Assembly (NCBI RefSeq): GCF_042429765.1
Contig: NZ_JBHLZU010000001.1
Location: 1-64,000, forward strand
Direction: 5' to 3'
Length of the DNA stretch: 64,000 nucleotides
DNA from: Allokutzneria oryzae
GTDB taxonomy: Bacteria > Actinomycetota > Actinomycetes > Mycobacteriales > Pseudonocardiaceae
Shown here: positions 52,105-59,219 of the stretch, one piece after another
Position numbering within the stretch: position 1 is the first letter of the stretch
How the letters are laid out: every line of letters begins with the position of its first letter
The notes under the pieces: model-generated
Databases searched by the model: none
What the model saw: the letters and a program-made list of their open reading frames with translations, nothing else
What the model was told of the DNA's origin: nothing
Program-made: the position numbers and the translations under genes

Positions 52105-54360
52105 ATGGATCGACTGCCCCCGGCCTCCTGGAACGACACCGCGCACGCCTTCGACGACCACCTGTCCATGGTGGACCTCGTCCAACGCCAGGTGCACAAG
52201 GCCCCCGACGCCCCGGCTGTCCGGCTCGGCGGCGACGACACCAGGTCCTACGCCAGGCTGTGGGCGGACTCCGGCGCACTGGCGAAGTTCCTCCAGGACA
52301 ACGAGATCGGGCGCGGCGACTTCGTCGGCATCCTGGTGGAGAGCTCCTACACCTCCGTCGTGGCGGTGCTCGGCGTCCTCCGCTCCGGGGCCGCGTACGT
52401 GCCGCTCGACACGCGCTGGCCCGCATCCCGTGTGGCACAACCACTCCAGCAGCTCAGTGTCAAGTGGACGGTCACCTCGCGGTCCTGGCTGCGGCGCGCG
52501 GAGGAGGCCGCGGACCTCGCCGGGACCGCGACCCGGTTCGTGTGCACGTCGTTCGAACCGGCCCCGGAGCCGGATCTGACCGACGAGATCCAGAGCATGT
52601 TCTGGGACGAGCTCGCGAACGAGACGGACCTGACCCGTGCCTCCGGTTTCACCGACGAGTTCTCCCCGGAGCAGATCCAGACCTACGTCGAGCACGTCCG
52701 CGACCTCGTCGGCCCCGCCTCGCACGTGGTGGAGGTCGGTTGCGGTGCCGGCCTGATCGCCAAAGCGCTGAAAACCGAGTCCTACACGGGGATCGACATC
52801 TCCCCGGCCACCGTCGAGCGCGCCGCCCGTGAGATCCCCTCGGGCCAGTTCCACCACGGCACCGCCCTCGACCTGCCCCGGCTGGTCTCGCCGGGCAGCG
52901 CGGATGTCGTGCTGCTGGCCAGCGTCGCCCAGTTCTTCCCCGACTTCGAGTACCTGCGCTCGGTGCTGCGCGACGCGCTGTCCACCGTCGCTCCGGGTGG
53001 AGCCGTGGTTCTCGCGGATGTCGTCGACCCCGCAACCGGCGGGTCCCTCTTCGGCGTGTCACCGCAGTGGTTCTCCCGGCTCGGCGCGGCACTGGGCGTC
53101 CCTGTCTCGGTCGAGGTGCGCAGGAGGTCCGGCTCCGAATGGCACCCGCTCATCAAGGACCGCTACGACGTGGTTCTGCGGCGCGGCAAGGAGTCCGTCG
53201 CGGCTGAGCCGGTGGTGACGCACTGGGCGTCGCTGTCGGGCTCCGTCTGCGGCGCGGGCCCGGAGCCGTCCGACACCGCGTACGTGATCTTCACCTCCGG
53301 CTCCACCGGAGTGCCGAAGGGCGTGTCGGTCCGCCACCGCGGCGCGGTGAACCTGATCCAGTGGGTGAACGAGCGCTACGGCGTCGGCCCGGACGACACC
53401 CTGCTGTGGGTGACGTCGCTGACCTTCGACCTGTCCGTCTACGACATCCTCGGCACCCTGGCCGCGGGCGCGGCGATCCGGGTCGTGCCACCGGCCGAGC
53501 TGGGCGACCCCGTGCGGCTCGCGGAGGTCCTGACGCGGGAGCCGATCACCTTCTGGGACTCCGCCCCGGCAGCGCTGAGCCTCGTGATGTCCATTGTGGA
53601 CGAGCTGCCGCCCGCGTCGGTCCCCGCGCTGCGCCTGGTCTTCCTCAGCGGCGACTGGGTTCCGCTCACCCTGCCAGACCGCGTCCGGACCCACTTCCCG
53701 CAAGCCCACGTGGTGGCGCTCGGCGGGGCGACCGAGGCGACGATCTGGTCCAACTACTTCGACGTCGCCGAGATCGACCCCGACTGGGCGAGCATCCCCT
53801 ACGGCAAACCGATCCACAACGCCCGCTACTACGTCCTGGACGCCGAGCGCCGGGTCTGCCCGATCGGCGTTGAGGGCGACCTCTACATCGCGGGCACGGC
53901 GGTCGCGGACGGCTACGTCGGCGACGCGGACCTCAACGCCCGCAAGTTCCTCCCCGACACCGTGCTCGGCGTCCCCGGCGAGCGCATGTACCTCACCGGG
54001 GACCGGGCCCGCTGGAAGGCCGACGGCACCATGGAGTTCCTCGGCCGCCGCGACGACCAGGTCAAGATCCGCGGCTACCGCGTCGAGCTCGGCGACGTCA
54101 TGGCGGCGCTGCGCCAGCTCCCCGGCGCGGTGGACTGCGCGGTGGTGACCACGCCGGGCGACGACGGGCCGGAGCTGCTCGCGGCGGTGGCCTCGGCCGC
54201 GCTCACCCCGCGCGAGGTCCGGACCCACCTGTCGGAGCACCTGCCGAGCTACATGGTCCCCGACCACGTCCTGGTCCTGCTCACGCTGCCCGTGGGGCCG
54301 ACGGGCAAGGTGGACCGCAACGCCCTTTCCCAGGCGCTGACCCGTTCGCGCAGGCGCTGA
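52105..54360 (+). CDS. Stand-alone adenylation domain interrupted by a methyltransferase (predicted S-methylcysteine, MarQ-like)
   Basis: 751 residues. Adenylation motif A2 (GAAYVPLDTRWPASR, about 94-108) is followed not by A3 but by an inserted methyltransferase (about 130-370; motif I HVVEVGCGAGLIAKAL near 208, then YTGIDISPATVERAA). A3 (AYVIFTSGSTGVPKGVSV) comes near 392, then A4 LTFDLSVYDIL, A5 ALGGATEATIWSNYF, A8 FLGRRDDQVKIRGYRVELGD and A10 GPTGKVDRNAL at the end. The code read by eye is D-L-Y-D-L-S-L-I-W, one residue from the cysteine code DLYNLSLIW. Insertion between a2 and a3 is known from TioN and KtzH, which methylate side chains. Maremycin and FR900452 contain S-methylcysteine. 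There is no condensation or carrier domain, so it must serve a separate PCP. GGAG precedes the ATG. Confidence 0.9.
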   Translation: MDRLPPASWNDTAHAFDDHLSMVDLVQRQVHKAPDAPAVRLGGDDTRSYARLWADSGALAKFLQDNEIGRGDFVGILVESSYTSVVAVLGVLRSGAAYVPLDTRWPASRVAQPLQQLSVKWTVTSRSWLRRAEEAADLAGTATRFVCTSFEPAPEPDLTDEIQSMFWDELANETDLTRASGFTDEFSPEQIQTYVEHVRDLVGPASHVVEVGCGAGLIAKALKTESYTGIDISPATVERAAREIPSGQFHHGTALDLPRLVSPGSADVVLLASVAQFFPDFEYLRSVLRDALSTVAPGGAVVLADVVDPATGGSLFGVSPQWFSRLGAALGVPVSVEVRRRSGSEWHPLIKDRYDVVLRRGKESVAAEPVVTHWASLSGSVCGAGPEPSDTAYVIFTSGSTGVPKGVSVRHRGAVNLIQWVNERYGVGPDDTLLWVTSLTFDLSVYDILGTLAAGAAIRVVPPAELGDPVRLAEVLTREPITFWDSAPAALSLVMSIVDELPPASVPALRLVFLSGDWVPLTLPDRVRTHFPQAHVVALGGATEATIWSNYFDVAEIDPDWASIPYGKPIHNARYYVLDAERRVCPIGVEGDLYIAGTAVADGYVGDADLNARKFLPDTVLGVPGERMYLTGDRARWKADGTMEFLGRRDDQVKIRGYRVELGDVMAALRQLPGAVDCAVVTTPGDDGPELLAAVASAALTPREVRTHLSEHLPSYMVPDHVLVLLTLPVGPTGKVDRNALSQALTRSRRR

Positions 54361-54371
54361 CCCCGAGGGCC

Positions 54372-54770
54372 TCAGCCGAGCAGGCCGCGCCCGTGCAGCT
54401 CGTCGAAGATCACCCGGCCCGCCTCGGACATCAGCTCCCGGTCGGCGTGGCCCAGCCAGCGGATCTCCTCGATCTCGCTGGTGGGCTCGGGGGTTCCGGT
54501 GTGGTCGGCGGTGTAGCAGGCCACCCGGACCACCACCCCGTCGGCCTTCCCGTCGGCCTGCGCCTCGAAGGTGCCGATGTGGCGCGCGGTGCCGGGCTCG
54601 ATGGCCACGGCCAGCTCCTCGGCGACCTCGCGCACCAGCGCCTGCACGTCGGTCTCCCCCGGATCGCGCTTGCCACCGGGGACGTAGAAGAGGTCCTTGC
54701 CGTAGGAGCGCGCGCAGAGGACCCGCCCGTCTTCGAGGTGGATCCAGCCGATCTTGTCGATGAGTGCCAC
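54372..54770 (-). CDS. Nudix hydrolase
   Basis: A 132-residue Nudix protein. The Nudix box is GGKRDPGETDVQALVREVAEEL, matching G-x5-E-x7-R-E-x2-E-E, with the final glycine of the consensus replaced by alanine. It opens with DKIGWIHLEDGRVLCARSYG, as in MutT-like NUDIX enzymes, and has EIEEIRWLGHADREL near the end. It hydrolyses a nucleoside diphosphate derivative; the substrate is unknown. It converges with the A-MT-A gene (11-bp gap) and belongs to the right flank rather than cluster 2. Confidence 0.9.
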   Translation of the reverse strand: MALIDKIGWIHLEDGRVLCARSYGKDLFYVPGGKRDPGETDVQALVREVAEELAVAIEPGTARHIGTFEAQADGKADGVVVRVACYTADHTGTPEPTSEIEEIRWLGHADRELMSEAGRVIFDELHGRGLLG

Positions 54771-54780
54771 GGCCCGAACT

Positions 54781-55233
54781 CTAACGCCGGGTCATCTCGC
54801 GCACGTACGCGTTCGCGTCCGGCTGGAACATCAGCACGGTCGCGACGGTCGCGAGGACACCCACGACGCCGTAGCCGATGGCCAGCGGCGGGATCGGGAC
54901 CAGGAACGCCGGCATGATCGCGACCGCCAGGTACACCAGCACCACGGCAACCACGGCCAGGTAGATCCGCGGACCGCGCCATCCCTTGCGCAGACCGGAG
55001 ACGCACCACAGCACGGTGAGGCCCCCGAAGAGGGCAGCGCTGTTGACGGGCGCGGCCGGATCGGCGCCGATCGCGAGGTTGAGCAGCAGCAGGAGCAGGA
55101 TCGCCGCACCCACGACGCCCCAGAAGACGGCGGCCAGGTCCACGTTCCTCGGCCGGCGACCGGGGTCCTGTTCGCGGCGCTGTCGGCGGCGAGCAGCGCC
55201 CGCGCTCTCCTCCGGCTCAGTCACTCGGTTCAT
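54781..55233 (-). CDS. Small membrane protein, four helices
   Basis: A 150-residue protein that I do not recognise. A charged, Arg/Glu-rich N terminus of about 30 residues (EPEESAGAARRRQRREQDPG) is cytosolic by the positive-inside rule. Four hydrophobic segments follow, VFWGVVGAAILLLLLLNLAI, AALFGGLTVLWCVSGL, LAVVAVVLVYLAVAIMPAFLV and AIGYGVVGVLATVATVLMF, ending in DANAYVREMTRR. It is 10 bp upstream of the Nudix gene on the same strand and may be co-transcribed with it. Confidence 0.7.
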   Translation of the reverse strand: MNRVTEPEESAGAARRRQRREQDPGRRPRNVDLAAVFWGVVGAAILLLLLLNLAIGADPAAPVNSAALFGGLTVLWCVSGLRKGWRGPRIYLAVVAVVLVYLAVAIMPAFLVPIPPLAIGYGVVGVLATVATVLMFQPDANAYVREMTRR

Positions 55234-55251
55234 GGTAGGGACGAGCGCAAC

Positions 55252-56460
55252 TCATGATCCGGCAAGTGCCTGAGTCGGGGTGAGCCGCGCGGCCCGGACC
55301 GACGGGTGAATCCCAGCCAGGACACCGACAACCACGGCACCGAGCACTCCGCCCAGCACCGCGACGGCCGGGATCACCGGTGGCCAGCCCTGGTGCGTGG
55401 CGTACCCGAGCGTCGCGAGCACGCCGAGCGCGGTGCCCGCCAGCCCGCCGAACCCGGACAGCACGACCGCCTCGGTGAGGAACTGCCACCGGATCTGGCG
55501 GCGGGTCGCGCCGAGCGCCCTGCGCAACCCGATCTCCTCCCTGCGCTCCAGGACGGAGATGAACATGGTGTTGGCCACCCCGACCCCGCCGACGAGCAGC
55601 GCCACCCCGGCGAGCCCGAGGAACAACGCGGAGAAGTTGTTCTCCGACAGACGTTTCGCGGCGAGCGCCTCGGACGGGCGGCTGACCTGGACCAGGCCGG
55701 GCAGCTGCGGGTGGAGCGTCGCGGGCAGCACGGCGCGCACGTCCTCGATCGCCTCCTCCCGCGCTTTCACGTACACCACGGTGGGATGACCGTCGAAGCC
55801 GAGCCACTGGCGCGCGGCGCCCCAGCCGACGAGAACCGAGCGCTCGATGTCCGGTGCCAGGGGCATCGGCGCGAGAACGCCGATCACGGTGAACCAGCGG
55901 TCGTCGATGAGCACCTGCCGTGACTGTCCGTTCTGGACGATGTCGGTGAAGCCGAGCCGCCCTGCCGCGACGTGACCGAGCACGACCGTGGGGAAGTTCT
56001 CCGTCACCGGGCCGAGAAAGCCGCCGGACCGCACGTGCCCGTTGATCGTGTCGAGCAGGTCAGGGCTGCTGGCCAGCACGCTCAGCCCGGAGTCGTCGCC
56101 TGCCGCGACGCGGTCGTTCCTGCGCACGGTGCGGTGCGTGTTGGCCACCGCCGCCGCGCCGGTCACCGGCCCGATCCGGCGGGCCATGCCGACCGAGTCC
56201 GGCGGCAGCAGCACCGGCGGGTCCTGGTTCGGCGCTGCCGACGCGCGCAGGATGGTGGTGCCCAGCGCGGTCAGCTCGTCGAGCAGCGCGGCCTGGCCGG
56301 ACGCGGGGATGCCGGTCACGACCACCATCGTCGCGATGCCGATGGAGATGCCGAGTGCTGAGAGGGCCGCGCGGAGCTTCCTGGTGCGGATTCCCAGCAA
56401 CCCCAGGCGGAGGACGTCACCGAGCGGGAGGCGGACCGGCCCGGTGTCCCGGGCGGTCAT
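55252..56460 (-). CDS. MacB/FtsX-type ABC transporter permease
   Basis: A 402-residue permease with the MacB-like plan: one N-terminal membrane helix (LRAALSALGISIGIATMVVVTGI), a large extracytoplasmic MacB_PCD domain of about 210 residues, and three C-terminal helices containing LFLGLAGVALLVGGVGVANTMFISVLERREEIGLRRALGATRRQIRWQFL, the hallmark FtsX segment. The second half ends in IHPSVRAARLTPTQAL. Its start overlaps the ATPase stop (ATGA). With the ATPase and the membrane-fusion-like protein it forms a tripartite MacAB-like efflux or mechanotransmission system. It might export a product of cluster 2, which has no exporter of its own, but there is no direct evidence. Confidence 0.92.
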   Translation of the reverse strand: MTARDTGPVRLPLGDVLRLGLLGIRTRKLRAALSALGISIGIATMVVVTGIPASGQAALLDELTALGTTILRASAAPNQDPPVLLPPDSVGMARRIGPVTGAAAVANTHRTVRRNDRVAAGDDSGLSVLASSPDLLDTINGHVRSGGFLGPVTENFPTVVLGHVAAGRLGFTDIVQNGQSRQVLIDDRWFTVIGVLAPMPLAPDIERSVLVGWGAARQWLGFDGHPTVVYVKAREEAIEDVRAVLPATLHPQLPGLVQVSRPSEALAAKRLSENNFSALFLGLAGVALLVGGVGVANTMFISVLERREEIGLRRALGATRRQIRWQFLTEAVVLSGFGGLAGTALGVLATLGYATHQGWPPVIPAVAVLGGVLGAVVVGVLAGIHPSVRAARLTPTQALAGS

Positions 56461-57128
56461 CGCGTGTCCGAGACGACGCGGCCGTCGCTGAGCCGGACCC
56501 GGCGCGGCAGCCGCGCGGCGATCTCCCGGTCATGCGTGATGATCACGATGGTGGTCCCCTCGTCGTTGAGCCCGGTCAGCAGGTCGAGCACCGCGTGCCC
56601 GGTGGCCGTGTCCAGCGCGCCGGTCGGCTCGTCGGCCAGCACGAGCGCCGGGTTGTTCACCACCGCGCGGGCGATCGCGACCCGCTGCCGCTCCCCGCCG
56701 GAGAGCTGGTGCGGCAGGTGGTCGACGCGATGGCCGAGCCCGACCCGGTGCAGCGCCTCCACCGCGAGCGCGCGGCGACGGCGGCGCGGAACCCCGGCGT
56801 GGAGCAGGCCGGTCGCCACGTTCTCCTCGGCGCTGAGCCCGTCGGTGAGGTGGAACCGCTGGAACACGAAGCCGAGCTCGCGCCCGCGCAGCGCCGACAG
56901 GTCGCGGTCGGAGAGCCCGGCGGTGTCCCGGCCGCCGATCTCCACGGTGCCGCTGGACGGCGCGTCGAGCGTGCCGACGATGTGCAGCAACGTGGACTTG
57001 CCTGAGCCGGAGGCACCGACAACGGCGAGCAGCTCACCGCTGCCGACGACGAGCGAGACGTCGTCCAGCGCGGTGACTCCGCCGGGGTAGTGCTTGCTCA
57101 CCCCGCGCAGTTCGAGCACGGCGCTCAC
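56457..57128 (-). CDS. ABC transporter ATP-binding protein (MacB/LolD type)
   Basis: A 223-residue ATPase. Walker A is VVGASGSGKSTLLHIVGTLD, Q-loop FVFQRFHLTDGLSAEENV, signature LSGGERQRVAIARAVVNNP, Walker B ALVLADEPTGALDTATG and the H-loop IVIITHDREIAARL. The motifs are complete, so it is active. FxFQ-F-L-T and GTLDAPSSGTVEIGG are typical of the LolD/MacB group. It overlaps the permease gene (ATGA) and the fusion-protein gene (ATGA). Confidence 0.95.
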   Translation of the reverse strand: MSAVLELRGVSKHYPGGVTALDDVSLVVGSGELLAVVGASGSGKSTLLHIVGTLDAPSSGTVEIGGRDTAGLSDRDLSALRGRELGFVFQRFHLTDGLSAEENVATGLLHAGVPRRRRRALAVEALHRVGLGHRVDHLPHQLSGGERQRVAIARAVVNNPALVLADEPTGALDTATGHAVLDLLTGLNDEGTTIVIITHDREIAARLPRRVRLSDGRVVSDTR

Positions 57129-58177
57129 GACGTCGTCACCACCGGCAGCCCCGCCGTGATGCCGGGACCACTGATCTCCACGAGGCCCTTGGCGAACATG
57201 CCGGTCTCGACGGCCTTGAGCTGGTTGTCCGGCTGCTGCACCGCGTAGCCGCCCTCGCGCAGCGCGACGAGCGCCCCGACGGGAACCGTCAAGACCGCCT
57301 TGCGCTCCTCGGTGGTGACCCGCACCCGCACCGAGGCGAGGTCCAGTTGCGCGACCCCGGCCGCGTCGTCCGGGGTGACGGTGACGTTGATCTTCGGGGG
57401 CGGGCCGCCGATGGCCTTGGTGTCACCACCGTCCACAGTGGAGCTGACAGCGGTCACCCTCGCCGGGACCTCCTTGGCGGTCGGCAGGACCACGGTCACC
57501 GGGGCACCGGTGGTGATCACGCCGATCTCGCCCGCGTCCACCGGCATGGTCACGATCTTCGCGGTGGAGGTCACGGTCAGCAGCGGCCCGGCGGCGGGGT
57601 CGCCGAGCTGCGCCGCCACGGAGTTGACCCGCACCGGCCCCGCGACTACGGCCGCCTGACCGGCTTCGAGCGTTCCTGTGACGTCGAGACCGGCCTTGAC
57701 CTGCCATTTCTTCAGCGCGTCGAGCAGGGCGGGCGTCACCGTCGAACGCTGGGCGCCCACCTTGAACCCCAACGCGGCGAGGTTGTCCGCGACCATGGCC
57801 ACGTCGTCGCCCTTGACGCCCACCGTGTCGATCTTGCGGAACAGCGGCGTGTCCCCGAAGAACACCGGCACGGGCCGCCCGTCCACCCAGTACAGCGGCT
57901 TGCCCCTGGCGGCGACGTCGCCGACCGTGGGCAGCTTCGTGACCACCCCTGGCCCGGTGCCCTTCACCGACTGGGCGGCTCCGAACCCGAGCGTTCCGGA
58001 GAACGACTGCGTGTTGGCCAGATCCGCCAGCCGCACGGTCGTGGTGCGCACCGGCGCGGCGGCCGGGGGCGGAGGTGGTTCCGGCCCGCCGTAGACGAAG
58101 AACGCGGTGCCCCCGAGACCGGCGACCGCGACCAGCGCGACCACCACGATCCGACGACCGCGGTGCTCAGCGGTCAC
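57125..58177 (-). CDS. Peptidoglycan-binding/HlyD-like periplasmic adaptor of the ABC exporter
   Basis: A 350-residue membrane-anchored adaptor. It has an N-terminal signal anchor (RRIVVVALVAVAGLGGTAFFVYG), a proline-rich spacer, then VRLADLANTQSFSGTLGFG and a peptidoglycan_binding_1-like region (DDVAMVADNLAALGFKVG ... LLDALKKWQVKAGLDVTGTLEAGQAAVVAG). The C-terminal barrel domains include VDAGEIGVITTGAPVTVVLP and AVLTVPVGALVALREGGYAVQ. This arrangement is common in Gram-positive MacA-like partners of FtsX-type permeases. GTG 58177 is chosen because the frame beyond it lies inside the lipoprotein gene. It overlaps the lipoprotein gene by 11 bases. Confidence 0.88.
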   Translation of the reverse strand: MTAEHRGRRIVVVALVAVAGLGGTAFFVYGGPEPPPPPAAAPVRTTTVRLADLANTQSFSGTLGFGAAQSVKGTGPGVVTKLPTVGDVAARGKPLYWVDGRPVPVFFGDTPLFRKIDTVGVKGDDVAMVADNLAALGFKVGAQRSTVTPALLDALKKWQVKAGLDVTGTLEAGQAAVVAGPVRVNSVAAQLGDPAAGPLLTVTSTAKIVTMPVDAGEIGVITTGAPVTVVLPTAKEVPARVTAVSSTVDGGDTKAIGGPPPKINVTVTPDDAAGVAQLDLASVRVRVTTEERKAVLTVPVGALVALREGGYAVQQPDNQLKAVETGMFAKGLVEISGPGITAGLPVVTTS

Positions 58178-58739
58178 TGAAGGCCTCCACCTTGCAGTCC
58201 AGCTCCACCTTCTGCTGCTGCTCCGAGCTGAGCGTCTGCGTGACACCGTCGTCGTAGGTCCACCCCGTGCCGTACGGCTCGATCGCGTGCACCGCGAGGC
58301 CCCGGCCGGTCAGGCACTTCATGTAGTCGCGGTAGTCGTCCAAATAGGACGGGTTGGTCGCCCTGTCCGTCTCCGGCGGCTGCATCGGCAACTTCCCGGC
58401 ACAGGTCCTGAGCGCGGTCTTCGCCGTGTCGCTCTTGTCGTTGTAGTCAGGCGAGGTCCCGTCGGCACGCCCGGCGTACATGCGGTGACCGTTGTCCTTG
58501 AGGCAGATGTTGTAGGGCTTCCAGGCCCGGTTGATGTCCTCCGGAGTGCTGTCCAGGCGGATCTGCGGCCTGCCGGAGTCCCGGTCGGCGGCGGAGGAGG
58601 TCGTCATCGTGGCGGCACCACTCGTGGCCCCGGGCAGTGAGGCCACCTGCGGCGGCTGAACAGCGGGATTCGCACCACAAGCGGTGAGCAGCCCGGCGAG
58701 CACGAGCACGGCGCCAAGGGATCGGTTCGTCATGTCCAC
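58167..58739 (-). CDS. Secreted lipoprotein, first gene of the exporter operon
   Basis: A 190-residue lipoprotein. The signal peptide SLGAVLVLAGLLTACG ends in a lipobox (LTAC) with the lipidated cysteine at about 22. A Ser/Thr-rich linker follows. The mature domain has four further cysteines (NICLKDNGH, LRTCAGKL, MKCLTGRG, LDCKVEA), perhaps in disulfides. I recognise no enzyme family; similar small lipoproteins precede MacAB-like operons in actinomycetes and may sense or bind the cargo. ATG 58733 is an alternative start six bases downstream. It heads the operon lipoprotein, adaptor, ATPase, permease. Confidence 0.8.
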   Translation of the reverse strand: MDMTNRSLGAVLVLAGLLTACGANPAVQPPQVASLPGATSGAATMTTSSAADRDSGRPQIRLDSTPEDINRAWKPYNICLKDNGHRMYAGRADGTSPDYNDKSDTAKTALRTCAGKLPMQPPETDRATNPSYLDDYRDYMKCLTGRGLAVHAIEPYGTGWTYDDGVTQTLSSEQQQKVELDCKVEAFSDR

Positions 58740-58933
58740 GACACTCGCCGAAGAACATGTGGAACCCGTGAGCCTCCCGTAGCGCCCCCGTGGTGGCCCC
58801 CCGCTTCAGCGGTCCCCACCCCCGCTTTTCGATCCCCCACCCCACCAGCGGTCCCCACCCCCACGCCCACCTCCGCTTCAGCGGTCCGCCACCCCCACCC
58901 CACCCCCCACTTCCCTGGCCCCCGCCCCCCGCT
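58740..58933. other. C-rich low-complexity gap with small repeated hairpins
   Basis: The top strand is pyrimidine-rich (runs of CCCC). The unit CCGCTTCAGCGGTCC, a 4-bp-stem hairpin, recurs at least twice, with a related CCAGCGGTCCCCACCCCC unit. No gene is credible. It lies upstream of the lipoprotein gene. Confidence 0.6.
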
Positions 58934-59003
58934 TTTCGCGTTTTGTCACCTTGATGCGATTTTTGATCGTTCAAATCGCACAAGAAGGTGACAAAACGCG
59001 AAT
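58934..59003. repeat. 69-bp palindromic element, copy D
   Basis: The outer arms TTCGCGTTTTGTCACCTT and AAGGTGACAAAACGCGAA are perfect complements (18 bp). The inner part differs from copies A-C but is itself palindromic (ATGCGATTT...AAATCGCA), so pairing is kept while sequence changes. It lies in a divergent gap, where a terminator role alone would not be expected. A G-rich, GCGGGGAGCG-type repeat stretch (59003-59155) follows before htpG. Confidence 0.8.
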
Positions 59004-59219
59004 CGGGGCGCGGCGGGCGAGTGGTGCGGCGGTGCGGAGCGCGGCGGGCGGCGGGGAGCGCGGCGGGCGGCGGGGAGCGGTGCGGAGCGCGGCGGGCGGC
59101 GGGGAGCGTGGCGGGGAGCGGAGTGCGTGGCGGGGAGCGGAGTGCGTGGGTCGGAGGAGGTGGTAAGAGAGTGGCCTGATTGGATTCACCGGCTAGTCAC
59201 TTCTCGTGGAGGGAGCCAC

